Shown piece by piece: positions 1 through 8,822 of a stretch of DNA of 64,000 nt. The notes beneath the pieces were generated by a model. The model had not been told where the DNA came from, searched no databases, and worked only from the letters and a program-made list of their open reading frames with translations. Source of the stretch: CALHVX01 sp964640725. GTDB lineage: Bacteria; Pseudomonadota; Gammaproteobacteria; Pseudomonadales; Azotimanducaceae. The stretch is taken from contig CAZXIJ010000017.1 of assembly GCA_964640725.1 (NCBI GenBank), positions 24,593-88,592 of the forward strand, in the 5' to 3' direction. Each line of letters starts with the position of its first letter. The stretch's first letter is position 1. Made by a program: the position numbers and the translations under genes.

Positions 1-948
1 GGAGTCAAGGTGCGCAAAAGTCGTTGCCGGAGACGGGTCCGTCAGGTCATCAGCTGGCACGTAGACGGCCTGGATCGAGGTGATCGAGCCGGTTTTGGTG
101 GTGGTGATGCGTTCCTGCAGCACGCCCATCTCTTCGGCCAGGTTCGGCTGATAGCCTACCGCCGAGGGCATGCGGCCGAGCAGAGCCGACACTTCCGTGC
201 CCGCCAGCGTGTACCGGTAAATGTTGTCGACGAACAGCAGCACGTCCTTGCCGTCATCGCGGAACGACTCAGCGATGGTCAGGCCGGTCAAGGCCACGCG
301 CAGGCGGTTGCCGGGCGGCTCGTTCATCTGGCCAAACACCAGAGAGATCTTTTCCAGTACGCCGGCTTCTTCCATCTCGTAGTAGAAGTCGTTGCCCTCA
401 CGCGTGCGCTCACCGACACCGGCGAACACCGAAAGGCCCGAGTGCTCGATGGCGATGTTCCGGATCAGCTCCAGCATGGTCACGGTCTTGCCAACACCGG
501 CGCCACCGAACAGGCCGACCTTGCCGCCTTTGGCGAAGGGGCAGATCAGGTCGACGACCTTGATGCCGGTCTCGAGCAGCTCGTTACCGCCCTTCTGGTC
601 TTCGTAGCTGGGCGGCTGACGGTGGATGGGCATGGTGGCACGCGCGTTGACCGGGCCCTTCTCGTCGATGGGGTTACCGAGGACGTCCATGATCCGACCG
701 AGGGTTTCCTCGCCGACCGGCACGCTGATCGGCGCGCCCGTATTGGTCACTTCCAGCCCACGGGACAGGCCGTCAGAGGTGCCCATGGCAATGGTGCGAA
801 CCACGCCGTCGCCCAGCTGCTGCTGCACTTCCAGGGTGGTGCCCGATTGCGTGACGGTCAGCGCGTCGTATACGCCCGGCACGTCTTCGCGATTGAACTC
901 GACGTCGATGACGGCGCCGATGATTTGCACAATGCGTCCGCTGCTCAT
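1..948 (-). CDS. atpD: F1Fo ATP synthase subunit beta (partial, 3' end outside window)
   Basis: Catalytic beta subunit of the F1 sector, which forms ATP on the cytoplasmic face of the membrane. Only the first 316 codons are present; the gene reads leftward off the window edge, so roughly a third of a typical protein of about 460 residues is missing. The protein begins MSSGRIVQIIGAVIDVEF, the usual beta N-terminus. The P-loop GGAGVGKT is encoded at about 481-510, followed further on by the usual FVDNIYRYTLAGTEVSALLG stretch. The start lies 22 bases after the atpG stop, with a GAGG-type ribosome site. It is the last visible gene of the atp operon; atpC is expected just outside the window. Confidence 0.97.
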   Translation of the reverse strand, partial: MSSGRIVQIIGAVIDVEFNREDVPGVYDALTVTQSGTTLEVQQQLGDGVVRTIAMGTSDGLSRGLEVTNTGAPISVPVGEETLGRIMDVLGNPIDEKGPVNARATMPIHRQPPSYEDQKGGNELLETGIKVVDLICPFAKGGKVGLFGGAGVGKTVTMLELIRNIAIEHSGLSVFAGVGERTREGNDFYYEMEEAGVLEKISLVFGQMNEPPGNRLRVALTGLTIAESFRDDGKDVLLFVDNIYRYTLAGTEVSALLGRMPSAVGYQPNLAEEMGVLQERITTTKTGSITSIQAVYVPADDLTDPSPATTFAHLDS

Positions 949-970
949 GAGGTTGCCTCTCTAAGAAACT

Positions 971-1831
971 TTAAACTGCTGCCGCACCGCCAACGATCTC
1001 CGCAATTTCCTGCGTGATCGCGGCCTGCCGCGCGTTGTTGTAGATCAGGGTCAGCTCATCGATGAGCTTCTCTGCGTTTTCCGTCGCGTTCTTCATCGCG
1101 ACCATCTTGGCGGCCTGCTCGCAGGCGCCGTTCTCAACCACCGCCTGGTAGACCTGGGACTCAATGAATCGAGTGACCAGCCCTTCAATCAGCTGCCGCG
1201 CGTCGGGCTCGTACAGATAGTCCCAGCGATGCTTCAGCTCGGCGCTGTCTTCCGGGTCCAGGGGCAGCAGCTGCCGAATGGTCGGCGCCTGGGTCATGGT
1301 GTTCACAAACTCGTTGCTGGCGATGAACAGGCGATCGATCTTGCCTTCTTCGTAGGCGTCGAGCATGACCTTGATGCCGCCGATCAGCTCTGCCAGCGTC
1401 GGCTCTTCGCTGACCCCGGAAACGGTGCTGATGATGTTGCCGCCCACGCTTCGAAAGAAACCGGCGGCCTTGTTGCCCACCAGCCCAAGGTCCGACTCGA
1501 TACCCTTGGCATGCCACTCGGCCATGTCCTTGAGCAGCACCCGAAACAGGTTCACGTTCAGGCCGCCGCACAGGCCGCGGTCCGAAGACACCACGATATA
1601 GCCCACGCGCTGGATCTCGCGCGGCTTCATGTAGGTGTGCTGGTACTCAGGGTTGGAATTCGCCAGGTGACCGATCACCGAGCGAATTTTCTCTGAATAC
1701 GGCTTGCCCTCGGCCATCTTGTCCTGGGTGCGGCGCATTTTGCTGGCCGCCACCATTTGCATGGCGCTGGTGATCTTTTGCGTGTTCTCCACGCTGCCGA
1801 TCTTGTTCTTGATTTCCTTGCCAACGGCCAT
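971..1831 (-). CDS. atpG: F1Fo ATP synthase subunit gamma
   Basis: Central rotor shaft of F1, which couples rotation of the c-ring to catalysis in the alpha3beta3 head. The 286-residue length is normal for the family. Both ends carry the conserved coiled-coil segments: the N-terminus has KIGSVENTQKITSAMQMVAA and the C-terminus has IYNNARQAAITQEIAEIVGG. These helices form the shaft inside the hexamer. The gene sits between atpA (46 bases upstream) and atpD in the standard operon order and is certainly cotranscribed with them. Nothing unusual is visible. Confidence 0.97.
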   Translation of the reverse strand: MAVGKEIKNKIGSVENTQKITSAMQMVAASKMRRTQDKMAEGKPYSEKIRSVIGHLANSNPEYQHTYMKPREIQRVGYIVVSSDRGLCGGLNVNLFRVLLKDMAEWHAKGIESDLGLVGNKAAGFFRSVGGNIISTVSGVSEEPTLAELIGGIKVMLDAYEEGKIDRLFIASNEFVNTMTQAPTIRQLLPLDPEDSAELKHRWDYLYEPDARQLIEGLVTRFIESQVYQAVVENGACEQAAKMVAMKNATENAEKLIDELTLIYNNARQAAITQEIAEIVGGAAAV

Positions 1832-1877
1832 GGAATCAGTCCTTTCTTAACCCTGGGACGAGCGGCTTACGCGCATC

Positions 1878-3425
1878 TCACGAATAGCTTTGCGTCTGCT
1901 TGAACGCCTTGATCGCGTCATGCATGAAGCTGACCACGTCGTTGTTGTACGTGCCGTTCTCGTTGATATCGTCCATCCAGTCGCTGTGCTTGCTGCTCAT
2001 GTAGCTCAGCAGGTCGGCCTCGAAGTTCAGTACCTTCTCGACCGGCACGTCGACCAGGTAGCCCTCGTTCGCGGCAAACAGCACCACGCCCATCTCGGCA
2101 ACGGACATGGGGCTGTACTGCTTTTGCTTCATCAGCTCGGTGACCCGTTGGCCGTGCTCGAGCTGCTTGCGCGTCGCATCGTCCAGGTCAGAAGCAAACT
2201 GCGAGAAAGCCGCCAGTTCGCGGTACTGGGCCAGTGCCAGCTTGATGCCGCCGGAGATCTTCTTCATGAACGGCACCTGCGCGGAGCCACCCACCCGGGA
2301 TACGGAAGTACCGGGGCTCATGGCCGGACGCAGACCGGAGTTGAAAAGCTGCGACTCCAGGAAAATCTGGCCGTCGGTGATAGAGATCACGTTAGTCGGT
2401 ACGAACGCCGAGACGTCGCCGCCCTGGGTCTCGATCACCGGCAGCGCGGTCAGGGAACCGGTCTTGCCCTTCACTTTGCCGTTCGTGTGCGCCTCGACAT
2501 AGTCAGCGTTCACCCGAGCGGCACGTTCCAGCAAACGGCTGTGGAGGTAGAACACGTCACCGGGATACGCTTCGCGGCCCGGCGGGCGCTTGAGCAGCAG
2601 AGAGATCTGACGGTAAGCCCAGGCTTGCTTGGTCAGATCGTCGTAGATAATCAGGGCGTCTTCGCCGGTGTCGCGAAAGTACTCGCCCATGGAGCAGCCG
2701 GAGTAGGGCGCGATGAACTGCATGGGCGCCGGGTCGGATGCGGAAGCCACGACAACGGTGGTGTATTCCATGGCGCCGTACTCTTCGAGCGTGCGCACGA
2801 TGTTGGCAACGGTCGACATCTTCTGGCCGATGGCCACGTAGACGCAGCGAATGCCCTTGCCTTTCTGGTTGATGATCGTGTCGATGGCGACCGCGGTCTT
2901 GCCGATCTGGCGGTCACCGATGATCAGCTCGCGCTGGCCGCGGCCAATCGGGACCATGGCATCGATGGCCTTGAGGCCCGTCTGGACCGGCTGGTCGACA
3001 GACTTCCGGGAAATCACGCCCGGCGCGACCTTTTCGATCGGCGCGGACTCCGCAGCGCTGATCGGGCCCTTGCCGTCGATCGCGTTGCCCAGGGAGTCGA
3101 CCACGCGACCCAGCAGCTCAGGGCCGACCGGCACTTCCAGAATCCGGCCCGTGCAGCGAGCGGTCATGCCTTCAGACAGGCTCAGGTAGTCGCCCAGCAC
3201 CACCACGCCCACGGAATCACGCTCAAGGTTCAGGGCCATGCCGTACAGGCCGCCGGAGAACTCGATCATCTCGCCGTACTGCGCGCCGGCCAGACCGTGA
3301 ATGCGCACGATGCCGTCCGATACGGAGACAATGGTGCCTTCGTTCTGGGCTTCGGCCTTGATGTCCAGCTTTTCGATGCGACCTTTGATGATGTCGCTGA
3401 TTTCAGACGGATTCAGTTGTTGCAT
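1878..3425 (-). CDS. atpA: F1Fo ATP synthase subunit alpha
   Basis: Non-catalytic nucleotide-binding subunit of F1, alternating with beta in the hexamer. Its 515 residues match the usual length. The N-terminus MQQLNPSEISDIIKGRIEKL is typical. The P-loop GDRQIGKT lies at residues 170-177. The PGREAYPGDVFYLHSRLLER stretch and the SRVGGSAQ region carrying the arginine finger are both present. It lies 40 bases after atpH and 46 before atpG, in canonical operon order. No truncation or frameshift is seen. Confidence 0.98.
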   Translation of the reverse strand: MQQLNPSEISDIIKGRIEKLDIKAEAQNEGTIVSVSDGIVRIHGLAGAQYGEMIEFSGGLYGMALNLERDSVGVVVLGDYLSLSEGMTARCTGRILEVPVGPELLGRVVDSLGNAIDGKGPISAAESAPIEKVAPGVISRKSVDQPVQTGLKAIDAMVPIGRGQRELIIGDRQIGKTAVAIDTIINQKGKGIRCVYVAIGQKMSTVANIVRTLEEYGAMEYTTVVVASASDPAPMQFIAPYSGCSMGEYFRDTGEDALIIYDDLTKQAWAYRQISLLLKRPPGREAYPGDVFYLHSRLLERAARVNADYVEAHTNGKVKGKTGSLTALPVIETQGGDVSAFVPTNVISITDGQIFLESQLFNSGLRPAMSPGTSVSRVGGSAQVPFMKKISGGIKLALAQYRELAAFSQFASDLDDATRKQLEHGQRVTELMKQKQYSPMSVAEMGVVLFAANEGYLVDVPVEKVLNFEADLLSYMSSKHSDWMDDINENGTYNNDVVSFMHDAIKAFKQTQSYS

Positions 3426-3465
3426 GTCTGCGTTCCTGGTGACGTAGGGGGGCGGCGCTTTCCGT

Positions 3466-4002
3466 TCAGCGGCCCAGGGTCTCTTTCAATTTGTTCAGCT
3501 TGCCCTGCAGGCTGCCATCGATGACCGTATCGCCAGCGCGAATGATGGCGCCGCCAATCAGCTCGGCATCGACGCTGCTGGTCATGATGACCTCGCGGCC
3601 AAACTTGCTGGCCAGGGCGGTCTTGAGGGTGTTGCTCTGGGCATCGGTGAGCGGCATCGCCGAGATCACCTCGACGTCGAGCACCTGCTCCTCTTCTGCT
3701 CGCCGCTCCTCGAACTGCTCGGCGATTTCCGGCAACAGCGTCAGGCGCTTGTTGTCGGCGAGCACGTGCAGGAAGCGCTTGCCCCGATCGTTCAGTTCTT
3801 CGCTGAACAGGGCAGCCAGCTGCGTTGCCTTGGCGTCGTCTTCCAGATCGGGGGACTCGAGCAACTGCTCGACCGCGTCGGTCTGCGTCGCGGCACCCAG
3901 CAGCGCAAGCATGCGCGACCAGGCATCCAGAGACGCATCGCCCTTGGCGATATCGAAGGCAGCGTTGGCGTAGGGCCGGGCCAGGGTAGCGAGCTCTGCC
4001 AC
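3466..4002 (-). CDS. atpH: F1Fo ATP synthase subunit delta
   Basis: Peripheral-stalk subunit that ties the top of F1 to subunit b (the OSCP equivalent). It is 178 residues long, as usual. The N-terminal six-helix domain starts MAELATLARPYANAAFDIAK, and the C-terminus contains the conserved GGAIIRAGDTVIDGSLQGKL. The start codon is only 3 bases after the atpF stop, which suggests translational coupling. The operon position between atpF and atpA supports the call. Confidence 0.96.
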   Translation of the reverse strand: MAELATLARPYANAAFDIAKGDASLDAWSRMLALLGAATQTDAVEQLLESPDLEDDAKATQLAALFSEELNDRGKRFLHVLADNKRLTLLPEIAEQFEERRAEEEQVLDVEVISAMPLTDAQSNTLKTALASKFGREVIMTSSVDAELIGGAIIRAGDTVIDGSLQGKLNKLKETLGR

Positions 4003-4005
4003 GGC

Positions 4006-4476
4006 CTAGAGCTCCGCGGCCAGCTGATCGAGCAGCGCCGCATGCTTGCTGGCATCAACAGACTCGCCCAGCACCTTTTCGGCACCGGTAATCGCAAGCG
4101 CTGATACCTGCGAGCGCAGGCTTTCTTTCACGCGGTTTACTTCCTGATCGATTTCCGCCTGGGCGGCTTCTTTCAGGCGGTCACCTTCAGCGCGAGCGTC
4201 GTTCTTGGCTTCTTCGACCATCTGGCCAGCGCGCTGCCGCGCCTGCTCGATAATCTCTGCAGCCTGGGCCTTGGCGGCTTCCAGCTCTTCGCCGGCCTTG
4301 GCCTGCGCGACTTCCAGATCTTTCTCTGCCCGTTCGCTGGCTGCCAGGCCGTCCGCAATCGCCTGCTGGCGTTCGCGCATGGCGGTCGTGATTGGCGGCC
4401 AGATGTACTTCCAGCAGAACCAGACAAAGAAGGCGAAAGTAATACTCTGGCCGATAATCGTCAGGTTGATGTTCAT
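4006..4476 (-). CDS. atpF: F1Fo ATP synthase subunit b
   Basis: Membrane-anchored dimeric stator stalk of the ATP synthase. It has 156 residues, the normal length. A single N-terminal membrane helix (about residues 5-27, ITFAFFVWFCWKYIWPPITT) is followed by a long charged Ala/Glu/Lys-rich helix that forms the right-handed coiled coil. MNINLTIIGQSITFAFFVWF is the typical gammaproteobacterial b-subunit start. It is followed directly by atpH. A 103-base spacer separates it from atpE and contains an inverted repeat. Confidence 0.96.
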   Translation of the reverse strand: MNINLTIIGQSITFAFFVWFCWKYIWPPITTAMRERQQAIADGLAASERAEKDLEVAQAKAGEELEAAKAQAAEIIEQARQRAGQMVEEAKNDARAEGDRLKEAAQAEIDQEVNRVKESLRSQVSALAITGAEKVLGESVDASKHAALLDQLAAEL

Positions 4477-4548
4477 CGTTTGACCTCTAAAAGGTTGAAC
4501 GGTTGGGTAACGGGATCTCTTGCGGCGCTACGCAGCAGGCGCAGCGCC

Positions 4549-4570
4549 CTGGCCAGCTTGCGCCGGCCAG
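4549..4570 (-). other. Inverted repeat in the atpE-atpF spacer
   Basis: CTGGCC (4549-4554) and GGCCAG (4565-4570) can form a 6-bp stem with a 10-base loop just after the atpE stop. There is no T-run, so it is unlikely to be a full intrinsic terminator. By analogy with other atp operons it may stabilise the mRNA or tune the very high c-subunit yield relative to b. That function is inferred. Confidence 0.35.
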
Positions 4571-4579
4571 CAGCACTGG

Positions 4580-4813
4580 CTAGCCAGCGACCGCAAAGAT
4601 CACGTACAGGCCGATACCAACGGCGATCATCGGGACCGCGTCGACCAGGCCCAGGACGATGAACAGCTGGGTTCGCAGCATCGGCAGAAGCTCCGGCTGG
4701 CGCGCAACGCCTTCCAGAAACTTGCCGCCCAATACGCCCACGCCGATGGAGGCGCCTACAGCACCCAGGCCCATCATGAGCGCGCCCGCGACGAACAAAA
4801 TCGCTTGTTCCAT
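4580..4813 (-). CDS. atpE: F1Fo ATP synthase subunit c
   Basis: Proteolipid that forms the rotating c-ring of Fo. It is 77 residues long and consists of two membrane helices joined by the polar loop ARQPEL. The ion-carrying carboxylate is Asp58 in VLGLVDAVPMIAVGIGLY, as in E. coli Asp61. The Gln/Val/Glu/Ser signature of sodium-coupled rings is absent, so proton coupling is predicted. It lies between atpB (99-base spacer) and atpF. Confidence 0.97.
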   Translation of the reverse strand: MEQAILFVAGALMMGLGAVGASIGVGVLGGKFLEGVARQPELLPMLRTQLFIVLGLVDAVPMIAVGIGLYVIFAVAG

Positions 4814-4912
4814 TTTAACTCCCGGTTCAGTCAGTTCTTCAGTTTAGGTTGGGGTGGAGTCGCTGCGACTTCCGACCTTTGCGTGAGCGCGTGTACCTAG
4901 CAGTACACGAAC

Positions 4913-5761
4913 TCAGTGTTCCTCCGGTACGTCATGGGCTTGCGCCATGTAGACAACCGTCAGAACCGCAAAGATGAAGGCCTGCAGCGTGATGATCAGG
5001 ACGTGGAACACTGCCCACCCCCATTGCAAGACGCCGCCAAAGGCAGCCAGAACCGCGCCGCCAGAGAACATCAGCGCGATCAATACGAAAATCATTTCAC
5101 CGGCATACATGTTGCCGAAGAGGCGCAAGCCCAGAGACAGGGGCTTGGCGATGAGGGTCACGCCCTCGAGGATCAGGTTGACCGGCGCAGCGATCTTGGG
5201 AAACGGGTGAAAGGCGAGCTCGGCGAAGAAACCGCCAGCACCCTTGCACTTGATGCTGTAGTAGAGGATGAGGCCGAAAATGGTCAGCGCCATGCCCATG
5301 GTGACATTCGGATCCGTGCTGGGCACGACTTTCATATGGCCAATACCCGCGGCCTTGGCCAGCTCCGGAATCCAGTCCACGGGCAGCAGGTCCATGAGGT
5401 TCATAAAGAACACCCAGACAAAAATGGTAAGCGCCATGGGTGCAATCAGGCTGTTGCTGTAGTGAAAGACGCTGCGGGTGGTGTCGTCGATAAAGTCGAC
5501 GATCATCTCGACGAAATTCTGCAGCCCCGTCGGCACGCCGGCGTGTGCCTTCTTGGCGACGCTGTTGAAGATCAGAATGAAGACCAGGCCCAGGCCAACA
5601 GACCAGAACATGGAGTCGACATTGATCGACCAGAAGCCCATGGCAGACGCTTCAGCAGCACTGTGGGCGAAGCCCCAGGAACCGTCGGCGTGCTGACCAA
5701 AGGTCAGGTTCGTCAGGTGATGCTGAATATATTCTTGAGAGGTCGGGTTTTCGCTGGCCAT
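4913..5761 (-). CDS. atpB: F1Fo ATP synthase subunit a
   Basis: Membrane subunit that provides the two proton half-channels next to the c-ring. At 282 residues it has the usual proteobacterial length, with five to six membrane helices. The essential arginine is Arg213, in GLRLFGNMYAGEMIFVLIAL. The N-terminal YIQHHLTNLTFG is typical of gammaproteobacteria. The gene follows atpI by 69 bases and precedes atpE by 99. The call is secure. Confidence 0.97.
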   Translation of the reverse strand: MASENPTSQEYIQHHLTNLTFGQHADGSWGFAHSAAEASAMGFWSINVDSMFWSVGLGLVFILIFNSVAKKAHAGVPTGLQNFVEMIVDFIDDTTRSVFHYSNSLIAPMALTIFVWVFFMNLMDLLPVDWIPELAKAAGIGHMKVVPSTDPNVTMGMALTIFGLILYYSIKCKGAGGFFAELAFHPFPKIAAPVNLILEGVTLIAKPLSLGLRLFGNMYAGEMIFVLIALMFSGGAVLAAFGGVLQWGWAVFHVLIITLQAFIFAVLTVVYMAQAHDVPEEH

Positions 5762-5830
5762 AACGGGTGCTGCTGGTTGTCTCTTCGTTCTCTTGTCGTC
5801 GGTGTCATCCGCGACATCCGGTCGCTCTGT

Positions 5831-6223
5831 TCAGGGCGACTCCAACCGGGACGCCATCACGATCGCAATACTCTGTCCGATGGCCGCCGTGATCACGCCC
5901 ACCAGTACCCATAAAGCTTTGTCGGCACAGAGCGCGAAGGCAATGACCATCAGGGTCAAGGTGCCTACCACCTTCAGTGCCGCGAGCCCCGTCACCTGCT
6001 GTGCCGAGCCCCGTGCCGCCATCCATCCGAACACGCCGGAGGGCACCAGAATCGACGCCGACCCCAGCAGTGCTGCTGCTGAGCGCACCAGTGCCGGGCC
6101 TTCGCCCGGCACCGGCCAGAGACCGGCCAGCACCGCTGCCAACCCCGCCATAACAGCCGCCAACCACAGGGACCGGCGTTCCAGCGCGTCCGGTCGGCGC
6201 CTTCGCGCAGACTGGGACGTCAT
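5831..6223 (-). CDS. atpI: ATP synthase assembly protein I (AtpI-like)
   Basis: Small hydrophobic protein encoded first in the operon; AtpI proteins assist c-ring assembly and may affect magnesium uptake. I chose the internal ATG at 6223 (130 residues, MTSQSARRRRPDALERRSLW). The open frame runs to 6388, but that upstream part is basic, unlike the family, and would cross the -10 element at 6356-6361. Four membrane segments are visible, with the GVFGWMAARG loop between the second and third. Sequence conservation in this family is poor, so the call rests mainly on topology, size and position between parB and atpB. Confidence 0.85.
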   Translation of the reverse strand: MTSQSARRRRPDALERRSLWLAAVMAGLAAVLAGLWPVPGEGPALVRSAAALLGSASILVPSGVFGWMAARGSAQQVTGLAALKVVGTLTLMVIAFALCADKALWVLVGVITAAIGQSIAIVMASRLESP

Positions 6224-6355
6224 CGGCCGCCGGCCGGTGCAACGGGGAGAGCGCAGAAAAAACGCTTTGAAATCAATGCGCTGGTCTCTCAGGGCGCGGG
6301 GTGAAGGCGCATCCAGTGCTCCAGACCAGTGGGTCACCAGTCCGAAGCGGCGCGT

Positions 6356-6384
6356 ATTATAGGGAGCGCGCCGGGGCCATTCAA
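6356..6384 (-). promoter_or_regulatory. Sigma-70-type promoter of the atp operon
   Basis: Read on the minus strand, TTGAAT (6384-6379), a 17-base spacer and a perfect TATAAT (6361-6356) form a near-consensus promoter. Transcription would start near 6349, about 125 bases before the atpI start. This separates the atp operon from the parAB-rsmG-mnmG group upstream. Confidence 0.8.
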
Positions 6385-6478
6385 ACAAAAAGCGACCGCA
6401 ATTGAGACCTTTTACAAGCCCATGCAGAACCGCCGGTTATGAGACAAGACCTCGTCGACAGAGAAGCACAATCAGGAC

Positions 6479-6493
6479 GCGCGATTGACGCGC
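6479..6493 (-). terminator. Possible hairpin after parB
   Basis: GCGCG (6479-6483) and CGCGC (6489-6493) flank a 5-base loop, 10 bases beyond the parB stop. The stem is short and no T-run follows, so termination is only possible, not shown. Confidence 0.3.
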
Positions 6494-6502
6494 CTGTCAC
6501 CC

Positions 6503-7384
6503 TCACTTGATGTGCGCGAGCACGCCGTCCAGCTCCTCGAGGCTGGAAAAGCGAATCGTCACCGTGCCTTTGCCCTTGCCGTCCTGGGCGATGGCCACCG
6601 GGGCGCCGACTTTCTCGGTCAGGTCACGCTCCAGGGTGAGCGTATCCGGCGTCTTGGCCGGCACCCTGGGCGCTGACGACCGGGGCGCCTGCAGCTTGCG
6701 GACCAGCGCTTCGGTCTGGCGCACCGACAGCCCGCGCTCGATCACCTCGAGCGCGGCGCGCTCCTGGTCGATCGGCGCCAGGGACAGCATGGCCCGGGCG
6801 TGGCCCATTTCCAGGTCGCCATTGGCGAGCATGTCGCGCACCCGGGGGCTGAGGTTCAGCAGCCGCAGGAGGTTGGCCACGGCCACCCTGGACTTGCCTA
6901 CGGTGTCGGCAATCTGCTGCTGCGTCAGCTCAAACTCCTCACGCAGACGATCCAGCGCCATCGCCTCTTCCAGCGGGTTCAGGTCCTCCCGCTGAATGTT
7001 CTCGATCAGCGCCATCGCCGAGGCCTGCTCGTCGCTGGCATCTTTGACCACCACCGGCACATGGGTCATGCCCGCCAGCTGCGCAGCCCGCCAGCGGCGC
7101 TCGCCCGCGATCAGCTCAAAGGTGCCGCCCGGTCTGGGCCGAACCACGACCGGCTGCATCAGCCCCTGGGCCTTGATGGAAGCGGCCAGCTCGGCCAGGG
7201 CTTCTTCGTCAAAGTCTCGCCGGGGCTGGTAGCGGCTGCGGCTGATTTTCTCGACCGGCACCTCTTTCAGGCCGGCCGGCTGGCCTGCAGAGGCGTCGCC
7301 GGCCGCGGGCTCCGGTGCCGGAATGGGGTCCGCCGCCGCGGACAGGAGGGCGTCGAGCCCGCGCCCCAGTCTTTTCTTGCTCAT
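6503..7384 (-). CDS. parB: Chromosome partitioning protein ParB
   Basis: Centromere-binding CTPase that loads at parS, spreads, and acts with ParA to segregate origins. It is 293 residues long. The N-terminus MSKKRLGRGLDALLS is the usual start. The N-terminal domain carries the RSRYQPRRDF and GERRWRAAQLAG boxes that bind CTP. A helix-turn-helix follows at about residues 140-170 (LTQQQIADTVGKSRVAVANL). The C-terminal part is the dimerisation domain. The start overlaps the parA stop by 4 bases (ATGA). Its predicted targets are the two parS sites in recF at 19526 and 20162. Confidence 0.97.
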   Translation of the reverse strand: MSKKRLGRGLDALLSAAADPIPAPEPAAGDASAGQPAGLKEVPVEKISRSRYQPRRDFDEEALAELAASIKAQGLMQPVVVRPRPGGTFELIAGERRWRAAQLAGMTHVPVVVKDASDEQASAMALIENIQREDLNPLEEAMALDRLREEFELTQQQIADTVGKSRVAVANLLRLLNLSPRVRDMLANGDLEMGHARAMLSLAPIDQERAALEVIERGLSVRQTEALVRKLQAPRSSAPRVPAKTPDTLTLERDLTEKVGAPVAIAQDGKGKGTVTIRFSSLEELDGVLAHIK

Positions 7385-8175
7385 TGACCGCTTCCCCCCG
7401 CGGCTCCGTCTTGCGACTGATTGTGCTTGCGCTTCAGCTCGCCCGCCAGCGCCATGTACGCGACGCTGCCCCGGGACTGTCGGTCATAGAGCATGGCAGG
7501 CAGCCCGTGGCTCGGGGCCTCGGCCAGGCGGATGTTGCGGGGAATGACCGTGCGGAAAATCTTGTCCCCAAAGTGCGAGATCAGTTGCCGGGACACGTCC
7601 CGGGTCAGGCTGTTTCGCGGGTCGTACATGGTGCGCAGAATGCCTTCGATCGCGAGGGTGGGGTTACCGCGCTGACGAACCCCCTCAACGGTTTCCAGCA
7701 AGGCGCTCAGCCCTTCCAGCGCGTAGTACTCGCACTGCATGGGAATGAGCACCCCGTCTGCGGCGATGAGCGCATTCAGGGTCAGGATGTTGAGAGACGG
7801 CGGGCAATCAATGAACACGTAGTCGTAGTCCGTGGCCTCGGCCGTCAGCCGCTCCTTGAGCCGCTGGTCCCGGGCCTCGGCGCTCATGAGTGCAACCTCA
7901 GCCGCGGTCAGGTCCGTATTGGCGGGCACCACCTGATACTTGCCGGGCGTATTGCGAGCGACATCGGCAAGGGCCACGCCGTCGATCAGCCAGTCGTAAA
8001 TGTTCTGCTCGGCGGTCTGCTTGTCGACGCCGCTGCCCATGGTCGCGTTGCCCTGGGGGTCCAGATCAACGAGCAGCACTTTGCACCCTGACAGCGCAAG
8101 GCCCGCACACAGGTTGACCGTGGTCGTGGTTTTGCCGACCCCGCCTTTCTGGTTGGCAACCGCAATCACCCGCAT
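7381..8175 (-). CDS. parA: Chromosome partitioning ATPase ParA (Soj)
   Basis: Deviant-Walker ATPase that moves ParB-parS complexes. It is 264 residues long. The Walker A motif KGGVGKTT lies at residues 10-17 and VLLVDLDPQGNAT follows at about 34-46. The VFIDCPPSLNILTLNALIAA segment carries the Walker B region. It overlaps rsmG by one base upstream and parB by four bases downstream, so rsmG-parA-parB is probably one transcript. This is the standard origin-proximal order. Confidence 0.97.
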   Translation of the reverse strand: MRVIAVANQKGGVGKTTTTVNLCAGLALSGCKVLLVDLDPQGNATMGSGVDKQTAEQNIYDWLIDGVALADVARNTPGKYQVVPANTDLTAAEVALMSAEARDQRLKERLTAEATDYDYVFIDCPPSLNILTLNALIAADGVLIPMQCEYYALEGLSALLETVEGVRQRGNPTLAIEGILRTMYDPRNSLTRDVSRQLISHFGDKIFRTVIPRNIRLAEAPSHGLPAMLYDRQSRGSVAYMALAGELKRKHNQSQDGAAGGSGQ

Positions 8176-8822
8176 CAGCGCGCCGCTTCCGTTGGCGGCC
8201 GCTCGAGCATCAGAACCTGGTGCGGTTCGCTCAGCCCGGGAATATTGACGGACGCGGTCTCTCGACCCACTCGTTCCGGCATCTCGATGTGTTCCATGTC
8301 CGCCCCCACCGCCGCATGAAGCACCATGCGTCCATCTTCAGCAAGCAAATGTGCGCCGAGCTCCCAGATCTTCGCCGGCGGCGCAACCGCTCGGCTCACC
8401 AGCGCCGCGTAGCGTCGTTTGGGGCGATAGACCCTGGCGTCCATGACCACGACCTGCGCGTTATCGAGTGCCAGCTCGCGAACCGCATAGGACAGGAAAC
8501 GCGCTTTCTTCTCGCTGCGCTCGAGGAGCGTCACCTGGCTATCTGGACGCATGATCGCCAGCGGTATGCCGGGCAGACCGCCGCCGGACCCAAGGTCAAC
8601 GAGCCGGTCCCCATGAAGCCAGGGCAGGATGCTCAGGCTATCGAGCAGGTGCCGGGGCAAAAAGCGATCGATATCCCGCCGGGACACCAGGTTGAACTTC
8701 AGATTCCACTTTTCCGTGAGGGCGATATAGGACGCCAGCCGCTCGACCTGGCCTGGCTCCGTGCTGATACCGAGGCTCAACAGCGAATCGGCAATCGTGG
8801 CCTGATCCGTGTAGTCGCTCAC
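8175..8822 (-). CDS. rsmG: 16S rRNA (guanine527-N7)-methyltransferase RsmG
   Basis: SAM-dependent enzyme that methylates N7 of G527 in 16S rRNA (formerly GidB). It is 215 residues long, as usual. The SAM-binding motif LVDLGSGGGLPGIPLAI is clear at about residues 70-86, and LLERSEKKARFL provides the acidic ribose contact. The start overlaps the mnmG stop by 4 bases, the classical gidA-gidB coupling. It is followed by parA. Confidence 0.96.
   Translation of the reverse strand: MSDYTDQATIADSLLSLGISTEPGQVERLASYIALTEKWNLKFNLVSRRDIDRFLPRHLLDSLSILPWLHGDRLVDLGSGGGLPGIPLAIMRPDSQVTLLERSEKKARFLSYAVRELALDNAQVVVMDARVYRPKRRYAALVSRAVAPPAKIWELGAHLLAEDGRMVLHAAVGADMEHIEMPERVGRETASVNIPGLSEPHQVLMLERPPTEAAR

Noticed and set aside
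1890..3524. Long plus-strand open frame of 544 codons opposite atpA
   Set aside because: It is the antisense shadow of atpA and atpH; the composition is rich in His, Arg and Asp and resembles no protein. High GC leaves long antisense frames open.
5003..5018. Partial parS-like string in atpB (GACGTGGAACA)
   Set aside because: Only the right half resembles parS; about six mismatches overall, so it was not called.
6224..6388. N-terminal extension of atpI
   Set aside because: The extra codons overlap the atp promoter -10 element, and the peptide does not look like AtpI; the ATG at 6223 fits better.
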